Source of the DNA: Apopatosoma sp963618495
GTDB taxonomy: Bacteria; Bacillota; Clostridia; Oscillospirales; CAG-272
Length of the DNA stretch: 24,203 nucleotides
Direction: 5' to 3'
Assembly (NCBI GenBank): GCA_963618495.1
Contig: CAVESF010000028.1
Location: 1-24,203, forward strand
The notes below the pieces were generated by a model that made no database searches, was not told the DNA's origin, and saw nothing but the letters and a program-made list of their open reading frames with translations. Below are positions 14,514-21,810 of this stretch, piece after piece (position 1 is the first letter of the stretch; each line of letters starts with the position of its first letter). The position numbers were made by a program, and so were the translations under genes.

Positions 14514-15983
14514 TTATACTGTCACTTTCTCGTTTGCGCTTTCTGCTATGATTTTCTTTTCCGAGAAAGGAACCTTTTCTCCGCGGATAAGCTGATATTC
14601 CTCATGTCCCTTGCCGGCGAAAAGGACTATATCTCCCGCCTGCGCCATGCCGACGGCACGCCTGATGGCGGATTCTCTGTCGGCAATTATCTCGTATTTG
14701 CCCAAGTCCATGCATGATGCTATATCGCGACATACTTTCTCGGGGTCTTCGTTATCCGGATTGTCAGAGGTTATCACGGAGTAATCGGCATATTTGTTTG
14801 CCGCCTCTCCGAGCTCGCGCCTGCGAAGCTCTGTTCTGCCGCCTACGGAACCGAAAACGCAGATTATCCGACGCGGGTGATATTCGTATATCGCGGCGAG
14901 TACCGAGCGCAGGCTCGCACCCGTATGCGCATAATCTATGATATATGAAACTGCGCTGTCATTTGTCGTGACATATTCAAATCTTCCCGGTACGGATACC
15001 GTGCGCACGGACTGCGCGAATTCATGCAGTCCGATTCCGCGCCTGCGGCACACCGCGAGTGCGGCAAGCGCATTATATACGGAATAAATCCCGGGAAAGG
15101 GAAGCGCAACAGCAGCTTTACCATGTCCGTCATATGCGGTAAACGAGACTCCGAATCTGCCGTCATAGACGGCTTTCTCTATATCGCGTGCATAAAAATC
15201 CGCGCTTCCGAGAGCGGAATAGGCGGCTTGTCCGCATTTTGCGTATGAAGAAAACTCTTCGTAATATGCATCGTCTTTATTGAAAACAGCGTATTTGCAA
15301 CGGCGGAAAAGCTCTTTTTTGCAGTTTTTATAGTGCTCGAAATTAGGGTGTTCGTATTTTCCTATGTGGTCGGGCGACAGATTTGTCATCACGGCTGTGT
15401 CAAATGTTAGTCCGCGAATCCGCTCCTGATATACCGCCTGCGAAGAGACTTCCATGACAGCCGTACCAATCCCCGCACGCACCATTTTATCGAAAATCCG
15501 ATATAGTTCATAGCTTTCGGGCGTCGAATTTTCGGTCGGCTCTCTCGTATCGCCTATGCAAACGCCGTATGTGCCGATTGAGCCTGTTTTTACTCCGCAG
15601 GAATTAAGCGCATGAAAAATCATCGCACATGTACTTGATTTGCCTTTTGTTCCTGTTATACCGATGAGATACAGCTTCTTTTCCGGATGGTCGAAGAAAA
15701 TTGCCGATATATCGGCAAGTGCCTCTCTCGCGTTTTCCACTTTTATGAGGACAGCGTCATCGGGCAGCTCTATTTCATGCTCGCATATAAATATCCGCGC
15801 ACCACGCGCATAGGCATCGCGTGCATACCTGTGTCCGTCTGAGACGGCACCGCGCATACATACGAAAAGCGCACCGTCAAAAGCTTTTTTCGAATTATAT
15901 ACTATATCTGTGACCGTCACTTCGGATATATCGGATGCGGAACTGTATTTTATTCCAGAAAGTAAATCAGTTAATTTTTTCAT
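14514..15983 (-). CDS. murE: MurE-type UDP-MurNAc-dipeptide--amino acid ligase with atypical selectivity motif
   Basis: A protein of 489 residues with the full Mur ligase layout: UDP-substrate domain (1-105), ATP-binding GITGTKGKSS (108-117), MEVSSQA (177-183), NLSPDHIGKYEH (201-212, with the region of the carbamylated Lys at CKKELF), YAHTG (351-355), and DNPDNEDP (407-414) with GKGHE near 455. DAP-adding enzymes have Arg after DNP (DNPR); Staphylococcus Lys-adding MurE reads DNPANDDP. Asp at this place argues against meso-DAP and for lysine or another amino acid. AAAGGCGG precedes the ATG. It is the last gene of a unit with a racemase (gap 11 bases) and an ATP-grasp ligase, outside any division/cell-wall cluster, so it may be a second MurE. 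Confidence 0.88.
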   Translation of the reverse strand: MKKLTDLLSGIKYSSASDISEVTVTDIVYNSKKAFDGALFVCMRGAVSDGHRYARDAYARGARIFICEHEIELPDDAVLIKVENAREALADISAIFFDHPEKKLYLIGITGTKGKSSTCAMIFHALNSCGVKTGSIGTYGVCIGDTREPTENSTPESYELYRIFDKMVRAGIGTAVMEVSSQAVYQERIRGLTFDTAVMTNLSPDHIGKYEHPNFEHYKNCKKELFRRCKYAVFNKDDAYYEEFSSYAKCGQAAYSALGSADFYARDIEKAVYDGRFGVSFTAYDGHGKAAVALPFPGIYSVYNALAALAVCRRRGIGLHEFAQSVRTVSVPGRFEYVTTNDSAVSYIIDYAHTGASLRSVLAAIYEYHPRRIICVFGSVGGRTELRRRELGEAANKYADYSVITSDNPDNEDPEKVCRDIASCMDLGKYEIIADRESAIRRAVGMAQAGDIVLFAGKGHEEYQLIRGEKVPFSEKKIIAESANEKVTV

Positions 15984-15994
15984 TTCAGCCGCCT

Positions 15995-16723
15995 TTAATT
16001 GTATATTTCATCAAATCCGAAGGGAAGCGCACCGCATTTTTCAATAGAAACTTTGGCAAGAACAAGAAGCGAATCCATAAATCTGCATTCGGGGCATATT
16101 TTTGACGCTTCGAGCAGTGAAAGCTCTGTGCAACCGAGCACGAGAGTGTCGCAACCCGCATCGCAAAGCTCGTACGCCGCAGTCCTGAATTTCTCTGTAT
16201 CGGGTGCTTTTGCGCACTTCACACTGCCGTAGATTATATCCATAAGCGCCGCCTGCGATTTTTCACCAGGGATGACATAACCGGCTCCGTGTTCTTCACA
16301 TACTTTCTGATATGAACCGGATTTTACCGTCCCGTCCGTCGCCATTATGCCAAGTTTTCTCGCTCCCGATTTTTTTGCCTGCATTACCGTTTCTTCTATT
16401 ATGTTGAGGACAGGAACAGGCGAATCTTTGCTTATCTCGCTGTAAAAATAATGCGCTGTATTGCAGGGGATGGCTATTATATCGGCGCCCGCCATGCAGA
16501 GCTTATGTATTCCCGCTTTCATCGCGGGTAGAGGGGAAACTTTGCTTTTTCCTGTGATAAATTCGGTTCTGTCCGGAATTGAAGCTCCGCTCAGGAGCAC
16601 AACATCTATATGCTCCTGGTCGCAGCTTGCTTTTGTATGCTCGGTTATCAGTCTGTAGAAATATACGCTCGACATCGGTCCGAGTCCGCCGAGTATACCG
16701 AGGGTGTTTTTATGCTCATTCAT
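15995..16723 (-). CDS. Aspartate/glutamate racemase family protein
   Basis: A protein of 242 residues. GILGGLGPMSSVYFY (9-23) and DQEHIDVVL are typical of the aspartate-racemase/YgeA branch rather than MurI. The two catalytic cysteines are in PCNTAH (Cys87) and GCTEL (Cys198), as needed for PLP-independent two-base racemisation. It would convert L- to D-aspartate or a similar amino acid in the cytoplasm. It lies between the ATP-grasp ligase (17 bases upstream) and murE (11 bases downstream) with its own GGAG site. Position suggests that it makes the D-amino acid used by the ligase. Substrate choice between Asp and Glu cannot be read with certainty. Confidence 0.88.
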   Translation of the reverse strand: MNEHKNTLGILGGLGPMSSVYFYRLITEHTKASCDQEHIDVVLLSGASIPDRTEFITGKSKVSPLPAMKAGIHKLCMAGADIIAIPCNTAHYFYSEISKDSPVPVLNIIEETVMQAKKSGARKLGIMATDGTVKSGSYQKVCEEHGAGYVIPGEKSQAALMDIIYGSVKCAKAPDTEKFRTAAYELCDAGCDTLVLGCTELSLLEASKICPECRFMDSLLVLAKVSIEKCGALPFGFDEIYN

Positions 16724-16740
16724 AGATTTCTCCGCAGGCT

Positions 16741-17955
16741 TCAGTGATAAAGCCTGTATTTTTTATAGTATCTGAAATTGTGTATTAAAAAATATGCGTA
16801 TCTGCGCGGATTTATTCGCAGGTCATATCCGTAGCCGAGTGAAGATGATACATGCCCGCTCTTTACTATTTTTTTCGCCTTTTCGACAAGTGCTTTATCG
16901 GCAGTATATTTATATACCACGCCGAGAGGCACGGCATGCCAAAAGGTGTCGGGCTCGCCATAGATTATATCATCTCCGAGAGAGTCAAAGCAATCATCCA
17001 CGATAAGACGGGCGATATTTATACCGCTTCCCGTGACATAATAGTTGCTTCGTCCCTGACGCAGATTTATCTCGAATACACGGTAGGCATCGCTTTCTGC
17101 ATCGTATTTAATATCGAAATTAGAAAATCCGCAGTAGCCGATATCGTCGAGAAAATTGCGTATTCTGTCAAAAAGCGGCTTGTTTCTGTATGTGATTATC
17201 GCGGCATGATTGCCTATCGCTTTCGGCGTATGCTCCTCGAGAAGCACATTTCCGAGGCACATCATACGAACTTTGCCGTTTTTGTCGGAATAGCAGGTCA
17301 GAACAGACATATTGCAGTCCGCTCCCATAACAAACCGCTGTAGTATTATTTTGTCGGGATATCCCGAGCCATATATCTCTTTTATAATCCGAATAGCGTC
17401 ATCGGCACTTTTGGCGGTATACACCTTTTTCATGCCGTCAAAAGGATGCTTCCAGTAAAGCACTGAGCTGGATGGCTTGATTATCATCGGATAGCCGAAA
17501 TCGGGAAGATTTTCCGCTGTAGCTTCATCTGCCGAAGAAATTACTTTCGTATCGGGATAAGGGATGCCGTATTTTTCGCAGGTCTCATAAAATGACGCCT
17601 TGAAAATAAGCCTGTTTACAAGCGCCTTATCGGGACAAGGGCAGAAATAGTATTCCGAGAGCTTTTCTCGGCTTAGTATTATCTTTTCTGCATAGTCGTC
17701 CGTACAGCCGACGAGAAAAAGGGAAGAGTCGGCATGCTCTTTTGCAAAGCCGATAAGCTTATCCGTCAGCGCGGAGTCGGCTATATCTTTATCTATCAGA
17801 TGGAAATTTATAAATTTTGAATATTTTATCGTTCCGAGGTTGCATTTGCCGAAAACCTCGGATACGGATCCGTATGCCTCGTGAAATGCTCTTGACACGC
17901 TGTAGCAGTTCAAATCCGCACCGAGAAGCACGGGAATAATCTTTTTGTTCTTCAA
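16741..17955 (-). CDS. ATP-grasp carboxylate-amine ligase, D-aspartate-ligase-like
   Basis: A protein of 404 residues. The pre-ATP-grasp part opens with IIPVLLGADLNCYSVSRAFH (6-25). YPMIIKPSSS (155-164) contributes the ATP-binding Lys, ILQRFVMGADCNMSVL (204-219) the central sheet, and FEINLRQGRSNYYVTGSG (294-311) the magnesium-binding Glu/Asn, followed by a basic C-terminal tail (RRYAYFLIHNFRYYKKYR). ILGADLN plus N-RQGRSNYYVT is, from memory, the pattern of D-aspartate ligases such as Aslfm of Enterococcus faecium, which link D-Asp to the lysine side chain of peptidoglycan precursors. The start is a TTG with a G-rich stretch upstream; a start further upstream at 18069 would swallow the promoter. 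First gene of the racemase-murE unit. Other amide-forming roles remain possible. Confidence 0.82.
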   Translation of the reverse strand: MKNKKIIPVLLGADLNCYSVSRAFHEAYGSVSEVFGKCNLGTIKYSKFINFHLIDKDIADSALTDKLIGFAKEHADSSLFLVGCTDDYAEKIILSREKLSEYYFCPCPDKALVNRLIFKASFYETCEKYGIPYPDTKVISSADEATAENLPDFGYPMIIKPSSSVLYWKHPFDGMKKVYTAKSADDAIRIIKEIYGSGYPDKIILQRFVMGADCNMSVLTCYSDKNGKVRMMCLGNVLLEEHTPKAIGNHAAIITYRNKPLFDRIRNFLDDIGYCGFSNFDIKYDAESDAYRVFEINLRQGRSNYYVTGSGINIARLIVDDCFDSLGDDIIYGEPDTFWHAVPLGVVYKYTADKALVEKAKKIVKSGHVSSSLGYGYDLRINPRRYAYFLIHNFRYYKKYRLYH

Positions 17956-17996
17956 TTTCCAAAGCCCCCATTTTGGGTAAATATTTTCATATAAAT

Positions 17997-18008
17997 AGTA
18001 TACCACAT
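17997..18008 (-). promoter_or_regulatory. Extended -10 promoter of the ATP-grasp operon
   Basis: On the minus strand TGTGGTATACT (TATACT at 18002-17997), about 41 bases before the TTG start. The -35 region is only T-rich, compensated by the TGn extension. It is nearly the same -10 sequence as that of the Sfp-type gene. Confidence 0.6.
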
Positions 18009-18073
18009 ATTTCCGAAATAAAAATATATTTTTTGAAAAAAATTGAAAATTTCGGAAAAAAAGCGGCAAAAGA

Positions 18074-18102
18074 AAAAATCCTCCGCAGGTGGGAGGATTT
18101 TT
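18074..18102 (-). terminator. Ferredoxin terminator
   Basis: An 11-bp stem AAAAATCCTCC / GGAGGATTTTT, followed on the minus strand by TTTTTTCTTTT. It lies 21 bases after the ferredoxin stop. Confidence 0.9.
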
Positions 18103-18123
18103 GCCTTTTTACTGCAAATCAGA

Positions 18124-18297
18124 TTATTCGGCAGCAGGAGCCTCTACGGGGCAAGTCCCCTGGCAAGCACCGCACTCAACGCACTCGTCGGGATTGATAA
18201 CATACTTGCCGTCCTTTTCGGAAATAGCGCTTACCGGGCAAACATCAGCGCAGGAACCGCAACCGATGCACTTTTCGGAATCGATAACATAAGGCAT
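18124..18297 (-). CDS. 2[4Fe-4S] ferredoxin
   Basis: A protein of 57 residues. Two cluster motifs, CIGCGSCADVCP (10-21) and CVECGACQGTCP (39-50), with the standard CxxCxxCxxxCP spacing, make it a clostridial-type low-potential electron carrier. It would serve pyruvate:ferredoxin oxidoreductase, hydrogenase or related enzymes, none of which is in the window. The ATG at 18297 has CGGAG 8 bases upstream; 23 extra codons upstream lack a ribosome binding site and cover the promoter region. Single-gene unit with its own promoter and terminator. Confidence 0.97.
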   Translation of the reverse strand: MPYVIDSEKCIGCGSCADVCPVSAISEKDGKYVINPDECVECGACQGTCPVEAPAAE

Positions 18298-18375
18298 AAT
18301 TATTCTCCGTTTCTCGGCAGCGATGAGATTTTGTTTGAGCGATGCCTTGCTGCCGCGGGGCATCATTACATTAAT

Positions 18376-18403
18376 ATTTTACCATAAAAATCGAAAAAGT
18401 CAA
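18376..18403 (-). promoter_or_regulatory. Ferredoxin promoter
   Basis: On the minus strand TTGACT (18403-18398) and TGGTAAAAT (TAAAAT at 18381-18376) with a 16-base spacer. The 5' leader is about 75 bases. Confidence 0.6.
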
Positions 18404-18494
18404 GTTTTTTGCGCGTAAAATAGCAAAGCAATAAATAAATTTTCGCCTTTGAGAAAAAATATTCATACAAAATCTGTTTTTTCGGAGATAAAGT

Positions 18495-18938
18495 ATGAAT
18501 TTGGATTCCCAAAATTATAAAAAATACGCAAAAGAACGCGCAAAAAAATCGCCTCTTGTCAAAGACTGCCTCATGGCTTTTCTCATCGGAGGCGCCATCT
18601 GCACGCTCGGGCAGGTGTTTATGATTATATATGAAGCCGTGGGCGTGCCGGAGGATATAATCAAAAGTCTTGTTCCGGTGACGCTTGTTTTTCTCGCCGC
18701 GCTTTTTACTGGCATAGGAATATTCGACGATTTGGCAAAGGTTGCGGGCGCAGGTACGCTTGTGCCTATAACAGGCTTTGCAAACGCCGTTGTTTCTCCC
18801 GCGATAGACAATAAAAGCGAGGGCTTTATCATGGGTGTCGGAGCAAAAATGTTTGTGATAGCAGGTCCCGTTATAGTTTACGGCATCATAAGCTCCGTGC
18901 TTTACGGCGTGATATATTATATCGTCGGGCTTTTCTGA
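18495..18938 (+). CDS. spoVAC: Stage V sporulation protein AC
   Basis: A protein of 147 residues with four hydrophobic segments and the family landmarks KSPLVKDCLMAFLIGGAIC (18-36), GIGIFDDLAKVAGAGTLVPITGFANAV (about 74-100) and GFIMGVGAKMF. SpoVAC lies in the spore inner membrane and forms part of the channel that brings dipicolinic acid into the forespore and releases it at germination; the Bacillus protein behaves as a mechanosensitive channel. GGAG precedes the ATG by 7 bases. First of three genes in a row (gap 8 bases to spoVAD). A CATACAAAA stretch at about 18465 is only weakly like a sigma-G -10 box. Confidence 0.96.
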   Translation: MNLDSQNYKKYAKERAKKSPLVKDCLMAFLIGGAICTLGQVFMIIYEAVGVPEDIIKSLVPVTLVFLAALFTGIGIFDDLAKVAGAGTLVPITGFANAVVSPAIDNKSEGFIMGVGAKMFVIAGPVIVYGIISSVLYGVIYYIVGLF

Positions 18939-18946
18939 GGTGGCAT

Positions 18947-19939
18947 ATGGCTGTGATAAAAATAAATAAGCCTGTGTATATTGCTGGAACAGCGGCGATA
19001 GTCGGCAAAAGAGAACACGAGGGTCCGCTTGGCGCTGATTTCGATATGCACGATGACAGCGAAAAATTCGGTATGGACACATGGGAAAAAGCCGAAAGCG
19101 AAATGCAGCGACGCGCACTGACGCTTGCTCTCGCAAATGCCGGCATGGGCGGCAAATCTCCCGACGCTGTTTTCGCGGGCGACCTCATGAACCAATGTAC
19201 AAGCTCTGCCTACGGACTCATGGACTTTCAGGCGCCGTATTTCGGACTTTACGGCGCGTGTTCTACCTTTGCCGAATCGCTGATGCTGTCGGCACTCATG
19301 GTAAATGCGAGGTATTTCAATGTCTGCGCTGCAGTTACTTCTTCGCATTTCTGCACGGCGGAGCGGCAATTCCGCTTTCCGCTCGAATACGGCGGTCAGC
19401 GCACACCTACAGCACAGCGCACGGCTACGGCATCTGGCGCCGCTGTCGTTTCCTCGGCTTCCGCCTCAAATATAAAGATATCCGAGGTGCTTCCCGGGCG
19501 CATCATCGACAAAGGCATTACCGATATAAACAATATGGGCGCGGCGATGGCTCCCGCCGCAATAGACACGCTGACAAGGTATTTTAGCGATACGGGAAGC
19601 TCACCCGATGATTTTGACATGATACTGACCGGCGACCTCGGCAGAGAGGGTCACGGTATCGTCTGTGATATCTTGCTCTCAAAGGGAACGGACCTTAGAA
19701 GAATATACAACGATTGCGGACTGCTCCTCTACAATACAGAAAGTCAGGATATGCACGCAGGCGGCTCGGGATGCGGTTGCAGTGCCGCCGTGATAGCGGG
19801 ACACATAATGAAAAGAATGCGTGCGGGAGAACTGCACAATGTGCTGTATCTCGCAACAGGCGCACTTATGAGCCCCGGAAGCGTTTTTCAGGGACTGAGT
19901 ATACCCGCAATCGCCCATCTCGTTCATTTCACGGTATAA
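18947..19939 (+). CDS. spoVAD: Stage V sporulation protein AD
   Basis: A protein of 330 residues of thiolase-like fold. GTAAIVGKREHEGPLG near the N-terminus, FAGDLMNQCTSSAYGL (about 76-91) and the GACSTFAESL stretch (about 103-112) are SpoVAD hallmarks, and MHAGGSGCGCSAAV (about 268-281) closes the core. SpoVAD binds dipicolinic acid on the outer face of the spore inner membrane; it is not known to be an active ketosynthase despite the fold. GAGGTGG lies 3-5 bases before the ATG and overlaps the spoVAC stop. Length is close to the 338 residues of Bacillus. Confidence 0.97.
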   Translation: MAVIKINKPVYIAGTAAIVGKREHEGPLGADFDMHDDSEKFGMDTWEKAESEMQRRALTLALANAGMGGKSPDAVFAGDLMNQCTSSAYGLMDFQAPYFGLYGACSTFAESLMLSALMVNARYFNVCAAVTSSHFCTAERQFRFPLEYGGQRTPTAQRTATASGAAVVSSASASNIKISEVLPGRIIDKGITDINNMGAAMAPAAIDTLTRYFSDTGSSPDDFDMILTGDLGREGHGIVCDILLSKGTDLRRIYNDCGLLLYNTESQDMHAGGSGCGCSAAVIAGHIMKRMRAGELHNVLYLATGALMSPGSVFQGLSIPAIAHLVHFTV

Positions 19940-19950
19940 AGGAGGACAAA

Positions 19951-20319
19951 ATGGATACTTTTCTTGAGCTTTTGAAAGCATTTGTCATAGGCGGACTTTT
20001 CTGCCTTGCGGCACAGCTACTCATAGATAAAACCGCGCTTACCCCCGCGAGAATACTCGTGCTTTATGTCACTGCAGGCGTATTTCTCACCGCAGTGGGA
20101 CTGTATGAGCCGATTGTAAAGTTTGCAGGATGCGGAGCGACCACGCCGCTTACAGGATTTGGCTATTCGCTTGCCAAAGGCGCGCAGAAAGCGGTAGACG
20201 AGACAGGAATTTTCGGCGCGCTGACGGGAGGCTTTACAGGCACAGCGGCAGGCATATGTGCGGCGATAACATTCGGCTATATATTCGCCCTCATATTCCG
20301 TGGCAGACCGCGCGACTGA
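19951..20319 (+). CDS. spoVAE: Stage V sporulation protein AE
   Basis: A protein of 122 residues, mostly hydrophobic with about four segments. FVIGGLFCLAAQLLID (11-26), GLYEPIVKFAGCGATTPLTG (about 50-69) and GALTGGFTGTAAG are the conserved SpoVAE(B) motifs, and share the inner-membrane fold with SpoVAC (compare DDLAKVAGAGTLVPITG there). It is needed for dipicolinate uptake. AAAGGAGG lies 5 bases before the ATG, 11 bases after spoVAD. The unit is reduced to C-D-E: no spoVAA, spoVAB or spoVAF follows, which is common in Clostridia. Confidence 0.96.
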   Translation: MDTFLELLKAFVIGGLFCLAAQLLIDKTALTPARILVLYVTAGVFLTAVGLYEPIVKFAGCGATTPLTGFGYSLAKGAQKAVDETGIFGALTGGFTGTAAGICAAITFGYIFALIFRGRPRD

Positions 20320-20335
20320 ACCGCATAGGGCTTTA

Positions 20336-20375
20336 CCCGATGATGACGCTTTTTCAGGCGTTATCATCGGGTTTT
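20336..20375 (+). terminator. spoVA operon terminator
   Basis: A 14-bp stem CCCGATGATGACGC / GCGTTATCATCGGG with one G-U pair and an 8-base loop, then TTTT. It begins 17 bases after the spoVAE stop. Confidence 0.92.
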
Positions 20376-20408
20376 CATCTGACAGAGATTCAAATTGCCT
20401 GTAAATTC

Positions 20409-20437
20409 TTGACAATTCCGCCCCTCTTTGGTATAAT
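20409..20437 (+). promoter_or_regulatory. Consensus sigma-A promoter of the darA-holB-ricT unit
   Basis: Perfect TTGACA (20409-20414) and TATAAT (20432-20437), 17-base spacer, plus a TGG extension before the -10. It is the best sigma-A promoter in the window and lies 26 bases before the darA start. Confidence 0.88.
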
Positions 20438-20462
20438 AAAGAAAAAAGCGGAGGTTTTCATC

Positions 20463-20789
20463 ATGAAACTTATTATAGCGATAGTAAATAACGACGATGC
20501 ACATTTCGTAAATACGAGTCTTACAGGCGCAGGATTCCATATCACAAAGATTTCGTCTACAGGAGGATTTCTGCTCAGCGGCAACTCGACATTTCTTCTC
20601 GGCGTTGACGAAAGCCGTATCGATGAGGCTCTCGAGATAATCAAGACCCACAGCAAGAGACGCACGCAGAATGTACCGCTTACAGTGCCGGGTACCATGG
20701 CAAACAGCGCCATGATGAATACGGCGAGCGTTACCGTCGGCGGTGCCACGGCTTTTATAATCGATGTTGAAAAGTATATAAGATTTTAA
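20463..20789 (+). CDS. darA: Cyclic-di-AMP receptor of PII-like fold
   Basis: A protein of 108 residues, close to the 109 of Bacillus YaaQ/DarA. MKLIIAIVNNDDA, then ISSTGGFLLSGNSTFLLGV (30-48, the T-loop edge and TGGFL nucleotide site), and the TVGGATAFIIDVEKY C-terminus are family features. DarA/PstA trimers bind cyclic-di-AMP at subunit interfaces; the downstream target is poorly known. GGAGG precedes the ATG by 8 bases. Its TAA overlaps the ATG of holB by one base (TAATG), so translation is coupled. In Bacillus the order is yaaQ-yaaR-holB-yaaT; yaaR is absent here. Confidence 0.94.
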   Translation: MKLIIAIVNNDDAHFVNTSLTGAGFHITKISSTGGFLLSGNSTFLLGVDESRIDEALEIIKTHSKRRTQNVPLTVPGTMANSAMMNTASVTVGGATAFIIDVEKYIRF

Positions 20790-21796
20790 TGAAAAACAAT
20801 AATTTCGTACTGCTCGGAAACGAGGAAACGAAGAAATATTTTGCGGGCGCGATTTCTGCCGGAAAGCTGGCTCATGCCTATATTTTCGAGGGAGCGGCAG
20901 GCTCCGGCAAGAAAACTCTCGCCCGCGGAATATGTATGCTCATGGCTTGCCGTGAGCATGGCGGCGAGCCGTGCGGCTTGTGCGAAAACTGTGTTGCCGC
21001 CGCTCACGGCACCTGTCCGGACATACATACGCTGACCGTGGAAGAGGGAAAAAAGACGATAGGTGTGGACGAGGTGCGCGATTTCTTCGCTACAGCTTCA
21101 CTTACACCGTCCGTGCTTGATTTCAAGGCGTATATCATTGATAAAGCCGACACTCTGACGCTTCAGGCGCAGAATGCACTGCTGAAAATCATAGAGGAAC
21201 CGCCCTCATATACATATATATTTCTGCTTTGCGAAAATTCGGAGAAATTGCTCCCCACGGTTCGCTCGAGAGCGCAGAAAATAATCATGCAGGCTTTTGA
21301 AGTGCCGGAAATTGAGGAATATATAAAAAAAAGCGGCATCGTATATGATGAAGAGGCGCTTCGTTTTGCCACGCGCAATGCGTCCGGCAGTATAGGAAAA
21401 GCGACAGAGCTTTTAACGGAAAAAACTCTGGACAGGGAAGCATACGATATAGCGCGGTCTGTCGTTTCGGCGCAGAACTCCAAAAATGAAGAAATATCCT
21501 ATTTTACTTTTTTCAAAATATTCAGCGATAAGATAAACTCGCGCGAGCTTCTTCTGAAGGTCTGCTCATGCCTTACGCGTGCATATGCCGATATCATCGC
21601 TTACTCGGTGAAAAACAGCGATGATATGAACTTTTTCACTCTTGATGAGATGAACAGGATATCATGCAGCATCGGAGTTGACAGCGCAATAAAATGCTCT
21701 GAAGCCGTTATGAAAACGGCGCTTCTTCAGCAGTCGAATGTAAATATCAGCCTGTCCCTGACAGCGCTTGCTTCCATGCTATGGAATAATGTATAA
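20789..21796 (+). CDS. holB: DNA polymerase III delta' subunit
   Basis: A protein of 335 residues of the clamp-loader AAA+ family. Walker A GAAGSGKKT (35-43), the zinc-binding CGLCENC (62-68) with a fourth Cys at 76, the DKADTL segment in place of the DEAD box, NALLKIIEEPP, and the sensor-1 / RSR arginine region (about 155-162) appear in order. It is the delta' member of the complex that loads the sliding clamp. It is shorter at the C-terminal third than some homologues but complete. Start coupled to darA; ricT follows 14 bases later. Confidence 0.93.
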   Translation: MKNNNFVLLGNEETKKYFAGAISAGKLAHAYIFEGAAGSGKKTLARGICMLMACREHGGEPCGLCENCVAAAHGTCPDIHTLTVEEGKKTIGVDEVRDFFATASLTPSVLDFKAYIIDKADTLTLQAQNALLKIIEEPPSYTYIFLLCENSEKLLPTVRSRAQKIIMQAFEVPEIEEYIKKSGIVYDEEALRFATRNASGSIGKATELLTEKTLDREAYDIARSVVSAQNSKNEEISYFTFFKIFSDKINSRELLLKVCSCLTRAYADIIAYSVKNSDDMNFFTLDEMNRISCSIGVDSAIKCSEAVMKTALLQQSNVNISLSLTALASMLWNNV

Positions 21797-21810
21797 ATAC
21801 GGAGAATAAT

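Noticed and set aside
18455..18490. Sigma-G promoter upstream of spoVAC
   Set aside because: CATACAAA fits the -10 only in part and no -35 box sits at the right distance; too weak to list as a feature.
18366..19136. Minus-strand open frame (256 codons) over spoVAC/spoVAD
   Set aside because: The sense strand encodes intact SpoVAC and SpoVAD; this frame is an antisense shadow.
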